Part shown: in pieces, positions 1-6,800 of the stretch
How the letters are laid out: each line of letters starts with the position of its first letter
Numbering within the stretch: the stretch's first letter is position 1
DNA from: Phycisphaerales bacterium UBA1910
GTDB lineage: Bacteria; Planctomycetota; Phycisphaerae; Phycisphaerales; UBA1924
Reading direction: 5' to 3'
DNA: 16,414 nt
Assembly (NCBI GenBank): GCA_002337545.1
Contig: DDGE01000010.1
Location: 2,536 to 18,949, forward strand
Notes under the pieces: model-generated
Seen by the model: only the letters and a program-made list of their open reading frames with translations
The model's database searches: none
Told to the model about the DNA's origin: nothing
Program-made: the position numbers and the translations under genes

Positions 1-42
1 TTCACGCTCGCGGCTCTGGGTTTCCTGGTCTTCAACGAATAG
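1..42 (+). CDS. possible C-terminal end of an upstream gene (partial)
   Basis: Reading frame 1 is open from the window edge to a TAG at 40-42 and gives a hydrophobic stretch (FTLAALGFLVFNE). This could be the end of a membrane segment or sorting tail of a gene that begins outside the window. The stretch is too short to identify, and the other two forward frames also stay open briefly, so this is a weak call based on composition and on the hairpin that follows it. Confidence 0.3.
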   Translation, partial: FTLAALGFLVFNE

Positions 43-88
43 CGGTCTTCGTGGATAACTCCTGAATTCATAAGTGGTTTCACCCACT

Positions 89-111
89 GCACACCCGGAT
101 TTCGGGTGTGC
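89..111 (+). terminator. hairpin, possible terminator or leader structure
   Basis: A perfect 9-bp inverted repeat (GCACACCCG at 89-97, CGGGTGTGC at 103-111) has a 5-nt loop. It is preceded by a smaller 5-bp stem (AGTGG/CCACT, about 74-88). The sequence after it (TATATCATT) is AT-rich but is not a clean T-tract. It could end the upstream transcript or sit in the leader of the gene starting at 193. Confidence 0.45.
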
Positions 112-192
112 TATATCATTGGATATAAACTGTTTCGTGCAGGATCGAGTAAGAAGTGGTACGGTCTGCAAACGACACGGAGGTCCGCACAC

Positions 193-585
193 ATGCCCTT
201 CTATAAAGCAACCGGCCGAGATCTGGATACGCTCGAGCCCAAGTCAATACAGATCAGTGCACGCTCGGAGTTCGAAGCAATCGATACTGCGGCGATGCAG
301 GGCATGACCGACATCAAACTCCAGCCCTACTCGGATCACGATGTCTTGATGATGGACTTCAAGTGTTTCCTCAATGCGGACTCAAAGCCCATCCAGCGCC
401 GCCGCCCGGAGCGCATCCGTCCAACGGAAACCAAACCCTTGATCGCGGGTGTCATCGAAAAAGAGCAGGTCGCAAGTGAACTCCGCTCACTCCTGCTCCG
501 TCATCCGATCCCAACGGTTGCCATCGCTGTGCTGATTGCGATCTGGATCGATCGCGGGATCACGATGCTTGTTTCGATGTTCTGA
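193..585 (+). CDS. small hypothetical protein with C-terminal membrane anchor
   Basis: This is a 130-residue protein. The start at 193 is chosen because GGAGG lies about 9 nt upstream (179-183); longer in-frame starts lack a ribosome site. Residues 1-45 (from MPFYKATGRDLDTLEP to the DIKLQPY segment) follow the loose pattern G-D-x-x-T...I-x-A-x-x-E-x-E-A...A-x-x-x-G. I associate this pattern with short N-terminal modules of planctomycetal membrane proteins; this is a resemblance only. A basic linker (QRRRPERIRP) follows, then a hydrophobic segment near residues 107-129 that probably anchors the C-terminus in the membrane. No catalytic motif is visible. It converges with the next gene, with 4 nt between stops. 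Function unknown. Confidence 0.7.
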   Translation: MPFYKATGRDLDTLEPKSIQISARSEFEAIDTAAMQGMTDIKLQPYSDHDVLMMDFKCFLNADSKPIQRRRPERIRPTETKPLIAGVIEKEQVASELRSLLLRHPIPTVAIAVLIAIWIDRGITMLVSMF

Positions 586-589
586 TGGA

Positions 590-1441
590 TCAGGGCCCTT
601 CGTTGTCGACTGGGGCATCTTCCGATTGATCATCGGGGGTTGCGCTCTGATCGACGGGTTGTGTTTCAACTTCGGGTGGAGGGGGAAGGTACCCCGGGAC
701 CCAGTCGGCGGGGTCATCACCGAGTGCATTCGCGATCGCGATTCCCAGCGCGTCGGAGATATCAACTTCCTCAGGTGTTTCTTCGATCCCCGCAGCGTCT
801 GCGTTGGCCTTTGCCTCAGCGAACACCGCCCGCAGATCGTCATCGCTGACCTCGTCCGCGGAACGCAGCGCGAGACGGGATGATCCCATCGGGCCCTGCT
901 GGTACTGGAGTTGGATGTCGTTCTCGTCAGGTGTCGTCGTGCTCACACTCGAAAGTACTGCGTCGAGTGTTTGGGGATCGATCGATTGAAGACGAAGCCC
1001 TTCCGCGTATCGAGCGAGCTGGACCCGTCCGTCGGCTTTCTCTTCGTCGCTGAGGGTGGACTCGGCAAAGTAGAGCGCATCGACGCCTCCGATGATCGCC
1101 GCACCAAGAAGCGGCGACTCGGCAATCGACTCAAGCACCTTCCCAAGCTCTTCAAGACCGATTTCCTTGGATTCGTAACGGGTCATCAGGGTATTGACAT
1201 GACCCATGATCTCACCCTGTTCCGCGTCGCCGAGGTTCATTTCAACCAGCGCGGCATCGACGGATTTTTCAATCCCAGTCGCGATCCAGCCCCGGTACGA
1301 GCGGACGACAAAGATGGTCGCAATGATGACGACGACCAGCACGACCCCGAGGACCGTGAGACAACCGACAAGCATGTTCCCCCGGCGCAAATGCCTGTTA
1401 TTCTTTGGCTTAAAGTTCTTCATGGTGTGTGTGTTCTGCAT
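590..1441 (-). CDS. hypothetical membrane-anchored protein with acidic Pro-rich tail
   Basis: This is a 283-residue protein, or 277 if the second ATG at 1423 is used; neither start has a clear Shine-Dalgarno. A short basic N-terminus (KPKNNRHLRR) precedes one strong transmembrane segment near residues 22-47. A largely helical, Ala/Glu-rich domain follows (about 50-240). The tail is low-complexity, rich in Pro, Glu and Asp (PPPPEVETQ... to DNEGP), and probably lies outside the membrane. The layout suggests a bitopic protein facing the periplasm. No enzyme motif is seen and I do not recognise the family. It is transcribed divergently from the DUF4332 gene; the shared 175-bp region carries a long inverted repeat. 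Confidence 0.75.
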   Translation of the reverse strand: MQNTHTMKNFKPKNNRHLRRGNMLVGCLTVLGVVLVVVIIATIFVVRSYRGWIATGIEKSVDAALVEMNLGDAEQGEIMGHVNTLMTRYESKEIGLEELGKVLESIAESPLLGAAIIGGVDALYFAESTLSDEEKADGRVQLARYAEGLRLQSIDPQTLDAVLSSVSTTTPDENDIQLQYQQGPMGSSRLALRSADEVSDDDLRAVFAEAKANADAAGIEETPEEVDISDALGIAIANALGDDPADWVPGYLPPPPEVETQPVDQSATPDDQSEDAPVDNEGP

Positions 1442-1479
1442 TGTCTGGTTCTTTGGAAGACGGGGAACGCTGTTTCAGT

Positions 1480-1550
1480 TCGAGCGGGAAGCACGCACCT
1501 TCAGGGGCGTTCAAGCCGCAGGACACAGAATTTTCGATCTTCCCGCTCGA
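1480..1550. repeat. 12-bp inverted repeat with 47-nt spacer in divergent promoter region
   Basis: TCGAGCGGGAAG at 1480-1491 is perfectly complementary to CTTCCCGCTCGA at 1539-1550. The right arm overlaps the first copy of a 10-nt direct repeat, GCTCGATATT (1545-1554 and 1562-1571). Both lie between the divergent starts at 1441 and 1617. They may be operator sites for a dimeric regulator, or the closing stem of a leader RNA. Confidence 0.6.
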
Positions 1551-1592
1551 TATTGGCCCCAGCTCGATATTCTTCATTGGGGACGACATCAC

Positions 1593-1598
1593 TATATC
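1593..1598 (+). promoter_or_regulatory. possible -10 element for the DUF4332 gene
   Basis: TATATC lies 18 nt upstream of the chosen start at 1617. The spacing would give a very short leader. The -35 position (about 1570-1575, TTCTTC) matches the sigma-70 consensus poorly, so this is a weak assignment. Confidence 0.25.
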
Positions 1599-1616
1599 CC
1601 AATGAGAGGAATGCAC

Positions 1617-2027
1617 ATGGCGAACTACAAAATCGAAGATGTCGAGGGCATCGGCCCAACCTACGGCCAACAACTCCGCACCGCGGGGATCAATGACACC
1701 GATGCGCTGCTCGAAGCATGCAAGACCCCCGCGCAGCGCAAGGAACTCGCAGAGAAGTCGGGCATCAGTGACACGCACATCCTCAAATGGGCGAACATGG
1801 TCGACCTCTACCGCATCAATGGTGTCGGCTCCGAGTTCTCCGAACTGCTCGAAGCTTCCGGCGTTGACACTGTCCCGGAACTCGCGCAACGCAACGCCGC
1901 GAACCTCGCAGCCAAGATGGTTGAGGTCAACGATTCCAAGAGCCTGACTCGTCGTGTACCCAATGCTGACGAGGTAAGCAAATGGGTCGAACATGCCAAG
2001 TCTCTGCCTCGCGCACTCGAGTATTGA
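1617..2027 (+). CDS. DUF4332 domain protein (tandem helix-hairpin-helix)
   Basis: This is a 136-residue soluble protein. Three in-frame ATGs lie close together (1602, 1611, 1617); the last is chosen because AGAGGA ends 6 nt before it, giving MANYKIEDVEGIGP. The sequence carries two helix-hairpin-helix-like segments: IEDVEGIGPTYGQQLRTAGI (6-25) and LYRINGVGSEFSELLEASGV (64-83), each with the G-[IV]-G turn that contacts nucleic-acid backbones in this superfamily. This arrangement matches the DUF4332 family, which is common in bacteria and has no settled function; DNA or RNA binding is inferred from the fold. There is no signal peptide or membrane segment. A hairpin terminator follows at 2053. 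Confidence 0.85.
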   Translation: MANYKIEDVEGIGPTYGQQLRTAGINDTDALLEACKTPAQRKELAEKSGISDTHILKWANMVDLYRINGVGSEFSELLEASGVDTVPELAQRNAANLAAKMVEVNDSKSLTRRVPNADEVSKWVEHAKSLPRALEY

Positions 2028-2052
2028 ATCAAGCACCCATTCATACGCTACC

Positions 2053-2080
2053 ATCCCCGGGTTTCCCGGGGATTTTTATT
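2053..2080 (+). terminator. Rho-independent terminator just before the dipeptidase start
   Basis: ATCCCCGGG (2053-2061) and CCCGGGGAT (2065-2073) form a 9-bp stem with a TTT loop, followed by the T-rich run TTTTATT. It lies between the DUF4332 stop (2027) and the dipeptidase ribosome site (GGAG at 2081-2084). Confidence 0.85.
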
Positions 2081-2090
2081 GGAGTTGCTT

Positions 2091-3131
2091 ATGCAGTGGT
2101 TCGACGCGCACCTCGATCTGGCATACCTCGCAGAGAACGGACGGGACATGCACGCCCAGCTCGACGACTGCCGGGGACGGTATCAGCCGGCCTCCGTCAC
2201 CCTCCCCTCGCTCATCGAGGGTGGAGTCCGCGCCTGTCTCGGCACCGTATTTACAGAAGCGATCGACCCGACCAACGCAGACTCCGAATCGGGTCCGTTT
2301 ACCTATCCCTTCGAAGATGCCGACGCCGCCTACCGTGCGGGCATGCGCCAGCTCCTGCTCTATCGTGCCTGGCGCGACGCAGGGCTGATCGCTCGCATGC
2401 CACTGCGGGGTGAGCCCGAAGAATCATCCGATGCCCCCATGCGTCTCGGTGTGCTCGTCGAGTGCGCCGATCCGATCACCACCCCCGACGAGCTGGACCA
2501 GTGGGTCGATATGGGCGTTGTCGCCATCGGCATGGCATGGTGGCACCAGTCCCGCTACGCCGGGGGCAACGGCACCGACCATCGCAAGCCGGGCAACGGA
2601 CTGACCGACCTGGGGCGCGAACTCGTCAAGCGCATGGACGAGCTCGGTGTCGTCCACGACCTCTCGCACCTCTCCCAGCGCGCCACCGATGAGTTACTGG
2701 AGGCAACAGACTGCGTCGTCATGGCATCGCACAGCAACTGCCGGGCGCTCATGGGCGATCCGGACTCCAAGCCCAACCAGCGTCACCTCAGCGACGAGAC
2801 CATCAAGGAGATCGTCAGCCGTGGGGGGGTGATCGGCCTCAACCTGCTGGGTGATTTTGTCACGCCCGGATTGAAAAAGGGCGAGCGCGCCAAAATCAGC
2901 GACTGCGTGCGACACATCGAGCATGTATGCGCCATCGCCGGTTCCCGAGATCACATCGGGCTCGGATCCGACATGGACGGCGGCTTCGGCGCAGACGGGC
3001 TCCCCGAGGGCATCAACACCCCATCCGATCTGACAAAGATTACCGACGCGCTGAGCGCCAACGCCTGGTCCGACGACGACATCGCCAAGTTCACCCACGC
3101 CAACTGGGAGCGGTTCTGGGCGGGTAGATAA
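2091..3131 (+). CDS. dipeptidase, peptidase family M19 (membrane dipeptidase type)
   Basis: This is a 346-residue zinc amidohydrolase-fold peptidase expected to cleave dipeptides. The start at 2091 is set by GGAG at 2081-2084, 6 nt upstream. Family M19 metal ligands are all visible by alignment with renal dipeptidase: H7 and D9 in FDAHLDLAYL, E124 in LVECADP, H193 in HDLSHLS and H214 in ASHSNCRAL. D294 lies in the conserved GLGSDMDGG segment. Length and motif order fit a complete, active enzyme. There is no signal peptide, so it is probably cytoplasmic. The gene lies 63 nt downstream of the DUF4332 stop with a terminator in between, and its own stop is 3 nt from that of the convergent M48 gene. 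The physiological substrate is not evident. Confidence 0.92.
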   Translation: MQWFDAHLDLAYLAENGRDMHAQLDDCRGRYQPASVTLPSLIEGGVRACLGTVFTEAIDPTNADSESGPFTYPFEDADAAYRAGMRQLLLYRAWRDAGLIARMPLRGEPEESSDAPMRLGVLVECADPITTPDELDQWVDMGVVAIGMAWWHQSRYAGGNGTDHRKPGNGLTDLGRELVKRMDELGVVHDLSHLSQRATDELLEATDCVVMASHSNCRALMGDPDSKPNQRHLSDETIKEIVSRGGVIGLNLLGDFVTPGLKKGERAKISDCVRHIEHVCAIAGSRDHIGLGSDMDGGFGADGLPEGINTPSDLTKITDALSANAWSDDDIAKFTHANWERFWAGR

Positions 3132-3134
3132 CAG

Positions 3135-4097
3135 TCAATCTGCCGATGCGAAAACCCTGCAGTGCCCGCACCACAACTCGGGATGATCGAGCAGCGTTGT
3201 TTGCGCATCGGGAGCGGGCGCGAGTCGGCTCAACGGGTTGAGCATCTTCTGTTGATACTCAACGGAGTTGATCGTGTAATACGAACGATCCCCCGCGTTG
3301 GGGTACTGCTCACGCAGGATCTGCTCGATCCGTTCGATTCGTGTCTCGGGGTACGGGTGCGTTGCGAGCCACTCTATGGTGCGAGGGCCTTCCGAAGCCG
3401 CTTGCAGAACCTCCATCACCCGCAACTGCCCGCTCGGGTCATACCCGGCGCGTTCCATGTATCGCATCCCCAGCATGTCCGCCTCGCTCTCGTCGTCGCG
3501 CCCGTACTTAAGAAGGACGACATTGCCGCCAATCGCGACGGCGGGGAGCGCGAGCTGACCGTATTGACGCACACTCGAATCGGTATCGCTGACCCCGACG
3601 GCGACCGCGCCCAGCGCAATCCCTACATTGAGGCCCAGCTGCTTGCTCATCCGCTGATTCCCGTGCCTGGCAGTGACATGCCCGATCTCATGCCCGAGCA
3701 CGCCGGCCATCTCAGCTTCGTCACTGAGCTGCTCTGCCAGTCCACGCGTGAAGAAGATCTTGCCTCCGGGGAGCGCGAACGCGTTGATGACATCGGTGTT
3801 CAGGAGCGTGAACTCCCAATCCAGTTCAGGGACCCCCTCCTCGACGCCCTGTGTGAGTTTCATCCCGACATCGACGACATAGTCACTCGGGATTTCCGCA
3901 TCGACTTCGCCGCCGAACTGCTCCGCCAAACCCGCCGCGGCCTCAGCGCCAAGGCGTTTCTCATCTTCCCATGAATAGATCATGAACGCACGCTCGCCGG
4001 TCGCGGGGTTCACGGAACACCCAACGGGCACAATCATCAGCCCCCCGAGCAGCGCCATTCCCAAAGTCTTTGTCCAACGACTCAATCCCGTGATCAT
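3135..4097 (-). CDS. M48 family metalloprotease, lipoprotein
   Basis: This is a 320-residue exported zinc protease of the periplasmic M48 type (BepA/LoiP-like quality control of envelope proteins; the role is inferred). Residues 1-27 form a lipoprotein signal ending in VPVGC, so C27 is the likely lipidation site, followed by the family-typical SVNPATGERAF. The zinc site is complete: HEIGH at 136-140, third ligand E203 in the ESEAD segment with D207, and H247 in ATHPYPETR, the position of the fourth histidine in BepA. AAGGA lies about 6 nt upstream of the start. The C-terminus is unusual in ending with WCGHC (309-313), a thioredoxin-like CxxC motif, without a thioredoxin fold. It is divergent from ubiE. 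Confidence 0.92.
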   Translation of the reverse strand: MITGLSRWTKTLGMALLGGLMIVPVGCSVNPATGERAFMIYSWEDEKRLGAEAAAGLAEQFGGEVDAEIPSDYVVDVGMKLTQGVEEGVPELDWEFTLLNTDVINAFALPGGKIFFTRGLAEQLSDEAEMAGVLGHEIGHVTARHGNQRMSKQLGLNVGIALGAVAVGVSDTDSSVRQYGQLALPAVAIGGNVVLLKYGRDDESEADMLGMRYMERAGYDPSGQLRVMEVLQAASEGPRTIEWLATHPYPETRIERIEQILREQYPNAGDRSYYTINSVEYQQKMLNPLSRLAPAPDAQTTLLDHPELWCGHCRVFASAD

Positions 4098-4189
4098 CGC
4101 TCATCCTTTCGCATCGGTGCTGCCCTCGCGCCCGAACTCGCCATCGTGACGCCGTCCCTCAATCCGCGGGGTCCTATCATTATTGTTCC

Positions 4190-4987
4190 ATGTCTGAGCC
4201 CATGCTGCAATCCGAAACAAGCAAGTCCGAATCCCCCGCGTGGGTCGATCGCGAGCTCGATACCCTCCACGAGAACGCGGACAAGCACGAAAAAGTCCGA
4301 GCGATGTTCAACGCGATCGCCCGGTCCTACGACCTGAATAACCGGGTCCACTCACTCTGGCGTGATCAGGCGTGGCGGAAGCGGTGTGTCCGTGAAGCCC
4401 GTGTGAAATCCGGCGAATCAGTCCTCGATTGCGCTTGCGGCACGGGGGATCTCACCCAGGCGTTCGCGCGGTACTCCAAAGCGGAGCGGATCGTCGGGTC
4501 GGACTACACGCCGAACATGCTCGATATTGCGCGTCATAAGCGTGAGCACCTGCACGATCGGATCCAATCCCGTGTTGAGTATCAACAGGCGGATGCCCAG
4601 CAACTCCCCTTTGAGGACGAATCTTTCGATGTCGTCTCCATCGCGTTCGGGATCCGCAATGTGCAAGACCCGGAAATGGCAATGCGTGAGTTCCATCGCG
4701 TTCTCCGTCCTGGCGGACGATTGATGATCCTTGAGTTTGGGCAGCCCTCTTTCCCGCCGATGCGTTGGTTCAATACCTTCTATTGTGGGACGATCATGCC
4801 TCGGACAGCGACCTGGATCGCGCGAGACACTTCTGGAGCGTACAAATATCTTCCCAGATCCGTCTCATCTTTTAAGACACGCGATGAGATGCACGCGTCA
4901 TATCGCCATGCGAGATTTGTTGAGCTCTGGTCCAAGCCGCTGACCTTTGGTATCTGCAATCTCTACCGTGGTCACAAGCCCGCCTGA
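4190..4987 (+). CDS. ubiE: UbiE/MenG-type demethylmenaquinone methyltransferase
   Basis: This is a 265-residue class I SAM-dependent methyltransferase that performs the C-methylation in menaquinone (and, in some bacteria, ubiquinone) synthesis. Conserved signatures are the N-terminal VRAMFNAIARSYDLNN (36-51), the SAM-binding motif I VLDCACGTGDLT (78-89), the DYTPNMLDIAR segment (105-115), ADAQQLPFEDESFDVVSIAF (134-153), FGIRNVQD and LRPGGRLMILEF (172-183). As planctomycetes generally make menaquinone, menG is the likelier role here. No Shine-Dalgarno precedes the ATG at 4190; a downstream ATG at 4202 is an alternative. It is divergent from the M48 gene, with 92 bp between. The extra ~15 N-terminal residues are polar and probably disordered. 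Confidence 0.93.
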   Translation: MSEPMLQSETSKSESPAWVDRELDTLHENADKHEKVRAMFNAIARSYDLNNRVHSLWRDQAWRKRCVREARVKSGESVLDCACGTGDLTQAFARYSKAERIVGSDYTPNMLDIARHKREHLHDRIQSRVEYQQADAQQLPFEDESFDVVSIAFGIRNVQDPEMAMREFHRVLRPGGRLMILEFGQPSFPPMRWFNTFYCGTIMPRTATWIARDTSGAYKYLPRSVSSFKTRDEMHASYRHARFVELWSKPLTFGICNLYRGHKPA

Positions 4988-5269
4988 TCGCTGCGTTTAG
5001 AGGTTTTCCCTCCGAACATGAGCCGATTCGTTACTCGGACGATAAGACATTCTCGGACCCTACCCACTCATTGCGGGGAATAGGTCCGAGAATGATTGCT
5101 CTATTCGACAAAGAATCGGGTCAAGCCTGATTCGCGCATTTTTCCTTTGGTGCCCTCTTGCTCCGTTTGTCATTTGCTCGATACCCCGGTCACCGCCGCG
5201 ATGTTCACGGCGACACACACAAATACTCCCGCAATCTCGTGCGGGGCATCACACACCGGAGTTTCAACC
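4988..5269 (+). other. 282-bp intergenic/leader region with three hairpins
   Basis: No convincing gene lies between the ubiE stop and the B12-fold gene. The region holds three inverted repeats: 5048-5094 (12-bp arms), 5194-5212 (CGCCG/CGGCG, 9-nt loop) and 5228-5245 (CCCGCA/TGCGGG, 6-nt loop). The last lies 12 nt before the GGAG ribosome site. I looked for a cobalamin riboswitch because of the downstream gene, but the B12-box sequence GCCACTG is absent. Confidence 0.5.
5048..5094. repeat. 12-bp perfect inverted repeat after ubiE
   Basis: CATTCTCGGACC (5048-5059) pairs with GGTCCGAGAATG (5083-5094) around a 23-nt loop in which CCC (63-65) and GGGG (75-78) can pair again. No T-tract follows on either strand, so it is not a standard Rho-independent terminator. 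It may be an operator, an RNA-stabilising 3' end of the ubiE transcript, or part of the next gene's leader. Confidence 0.65.
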
Positions 5270-6010
5270 ATGAGCGCAGAGATCCTGATCGAACGCCTGT
5301 TCGAGTCCCTCATCTCAGGGGATCGCCAGACAGCACGCAGCATCGTCGAAGAGCAGACCAACGCAGGGGTGACCCAGGAAATCCTGCTCACTGACCTCTT
5401 CTGGCCAGCATACGAGCTCATCGAACGACTGCACCGTGAGGATCAGATTACAACGCTCGCACACAATATGGCATCTCGACTCCTCCGCATTCTCGTCGAT
5501 CAGACCTCCCGCGAACTCATCGCAAACTCCGATGCACCACCCGTCGGCCGCACCGTTTTCGCATGCTGTGGCCCGTCCGAAGGTTCAGAACTCGGCGGTC
5601 AGATGGCAGTCGACCTGCTCGAAGCGGCCGGCTTCGAAGTCCAGTTCGCCGGCGGCGGTCTCCCGATCGATGAGATCCGCGCCACGGTCCAGCAGACAAA
5701 GCCAAACGCCCTCCTCATGTTCTGCTCCGAGCCCAGCGACCTGCCGGACATCCGCCTGCTCATCGATTCGCTTCACGAGATCGGTGCCTGCCCCCACACG
5801 CAGATCGTGGTCGGCGGCGGCGTCTTCAACCGTGCCGAAGGGCTCGCTGAAGAAATTGGTGCAGATCTCTGGGCTTCACACCCCCTCGAGCTCGTAGATC
5901 GCATGATCGACGAGGAATCGGTACGGGCGCCCGACGATCAACGCACCGTGGGTCGCACCCGCAAGATCACCACGAAGAAGTCCTCCAAGCCCGCGGCCAA
6001 GGCGGCCTGA
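5270..6010 (+). CDS. cobalamin-binding-fold protein lacking the cobalt-ligating histidine
   Basis: This is a 246-residue soluble protein. The start at 5270 follows GGAG by 8 nt. Residues 5-80 resemble the helical cap (B12-binding 2 type) and 93-215 the Rossmann-like B12-binding domain, as in CarH/LitR photoreceptors and methyltransferase corrinoid proteins: GFEVQFAGGGLPIDEI (121-136), IVVGGGVFN (179-187) and GADLWASHPLELVDR (197-211). The DxHxxG (or ExHxxG) loop reads E104-G-S-E-L-G109, so the lower-ligand His is Ser106. The cap also lacks the Trp and the Glu-His pair used by CarH. The tail (about 226-246, TKKSSKPAAKAA) is basic and histone-H1-like. A regulatory or scaffold role is a guess. 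A strong terminator follows. Confidence 0.75.
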   Translation: MSAEILIERLFESLISGDRQTARSIVEEQTNAGVTQEILLTDLFWPAYELIERLHREDQITTLAHNMASRLLRILVDQTSRELIANSDAPPVGRTVFACCGPSEGSELGGQMAVDLLEAAGFEVQFAGGGLPIDEIRATVQQTKPNALLMFCSEPSDLPDIRLLIDSLHEIGACPHTQIVVGGGVFNRAEGLAEEIGADLWASHPLELVDRMIDEESVRAPDDQRTVGRTRKITTKKSSKPAAKAA

Positions 6011-6052
6011 TACAAGGCCGAGAGGTAACTGCCTCAAAACACCATCTGCCTC

Positions 6053-6087
6053 CACCCCGGCGTCCCACACCGACGCCGGGGTGTTTT
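6053..6087 (+). terminator. strong Rho-independent terminator
   Basis: CACCCCGGCGTC (6053-6064) and GACGCCGGGGTG (6072-6083) form a perfect 12-bp stem with a 7-nt loop, followed by TTTT (6084-6087). It ends the B12-fold gene's transcript and insulates the sigma-factor operon. Confidence 0.92.
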
Positions 6088-6148
6088 CGTCTCAAGGGCG
6101 TCCGAGATCGGCCAAATACCAAACTTATCGGTCGGAATCAGGGTTTTT

Positions 6149-6171
6149 GACTGCAACCAACCCCTGCAGTC
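6149..6171. promoter_or_regulatory. operator-like inverted repeat upstream of the sigma operon
   Basis: GACTGCA (6149-6155) and TGCAGTC (6165-6171) are perfect complements separated by 9 nt. The right arm ends 2 nt before the extended -10, so a bound protein would cover the -35 zone. No regulator is identified. Confidence 0.5.
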
Positions 6172-6172
6172 G

Positions 6173-6181
6173 TGGTATATT
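6173..6181 (+). promoter_or_regulatory. extended -10 promoter for the sigma-factor operon
   Basis: TGG followed by TATATT (6176-6181) matches an extended -10 (TGnTATAAT) at a suitable distance (35 nt) upstream of the start at 6216. No good -35 lies 16-18 nt further upstream, as is usual for extended -10 promoters. No clear ECF-type GGAAC/GTC pair was seen, so autoregulation by the sigma factor is not supported. Confidence 0.45.
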
Positions 6182-6215
6182 CATGGGTGCACCAGCACTC
6201 CAATAGGCGGACCCC

Positions 6216-6800
6216 ATGGACCGAAACGAAGAAAGAGCCCTGATCGAACGAGCTATCGCTGGCGAGCGTATCGCAGCGGGCGATCTCATTCGCGCGCACC
6301 AGCGTTCCGTCTACGCCTACATCCTGCGCATGTCTGGACGCCCGGATGTCGCTGAGGACATCGTTCAGGAGGCCTTCGTCCGAGTCCTGGGCAACTTGCA
6401 CCGCTTCGATTTCCGTTTCCGATTTTCTACATGGCTGTTCACCATCGCCCGTCGTCTCTACATGAACGCCATGGCCAAGAATCGCCCAGCATACGACACA
6501 GACTTTGTGGGCTCGATGGGCAACACCAAGGCACCGAACGAACAAGAGATCTACACCAGCGAGCGTCAGAGCGTCCAGCACGACGCGATCCAGTCGGCGC
6601 TCATGTCGCTCTCTGAAGAACAACGCGAAATCGTCGTGCTCTTCCATCAACTCGACTGGCCGATCTCACTCATCGCATCCCATCTCGACATGCCAGAGGG
6701 CACCATCAAGAGTCACCTGCACCGAGGTCGCAAGCGACTCCGCGTGCTCTTCAAGGACCAGTCAGTTCTCGCGGAGAAACTCGCGGGGGTGGCAAAATGA
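6216..6800 (+). CDS. RNA polymerase sigma factor, sigma-70 family, ECF-like
   Basis: This is a 194-residue protein with the two-domain layout of extracytoplasmic-function sigma factors. Region 2 (about 22-90) includes VAEDIVQEAFVRVLG (45-59), which binds core polymerase, and FRFSTWLFTIARRLYMNAM (68-86), which recognises and melts the -10. After a linker of about 35 residues, region 4 (about 125-178) includes LSEEQREIVVLFHQLDWP and the helix-turn-helix ASHLDMPEGTIKSHLHRGRKRLR, which reads the -35. A GGCGGA ribosome site precedes the start. Its TGA overlaps the ATG of the next gene in ATGA, indicating translational coupling with a probable anti-sigma factor. The signal it responds to is unknown. 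Confidence 0.93.
   Translation: MDRNEERALIERAIAGERIAAGDLIRAHQRSVYAYILRMSGRPDVAEDIVQEAFVRVLGNLHRFDFRFRFSTWLFTIARRLYMNAMAKNRPAYDTDFVGSMGNTKAPNEQEIYTSERQSVQHDAIQSALMSLSEEQREIVVLFHQLDWPISLIASHLDMPEGTIKSHLHRGRKRLRVLFKDQSVLAEKLAGVAK

Noticed and set aside
911..1696. 261-codon + strand frame antisense to the hypothetical at 590-1441
   Set aside because: It crosses the divergent promoter region and runs into the DUF4332 gene in another frame, has no ribosome site and has a basic, His/Arg-rich composition typical of shadow frames.
3162..3974. 270-codon + strand frame antisense to the M48 protease gene
   Set aside because: The opposite strand has an intact zinc site, lipoprotein signal and correct length, so this frame is a shadow.
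4988..5269. Cobalamin riboswitch upstream of the B12-fold gene
   Set aside because: The conserved B12-box sequence and the expected pseudoknot layout were not found, despite several hairpins.
6121..6160. ECF-type autoregulatory promoter (GGAAC-like -35 in CGGAATCAGG)
   Set aside because: No matching -10 at 16-17 nt spacing; the extended -10 at 6173-6181 is a better candidate.
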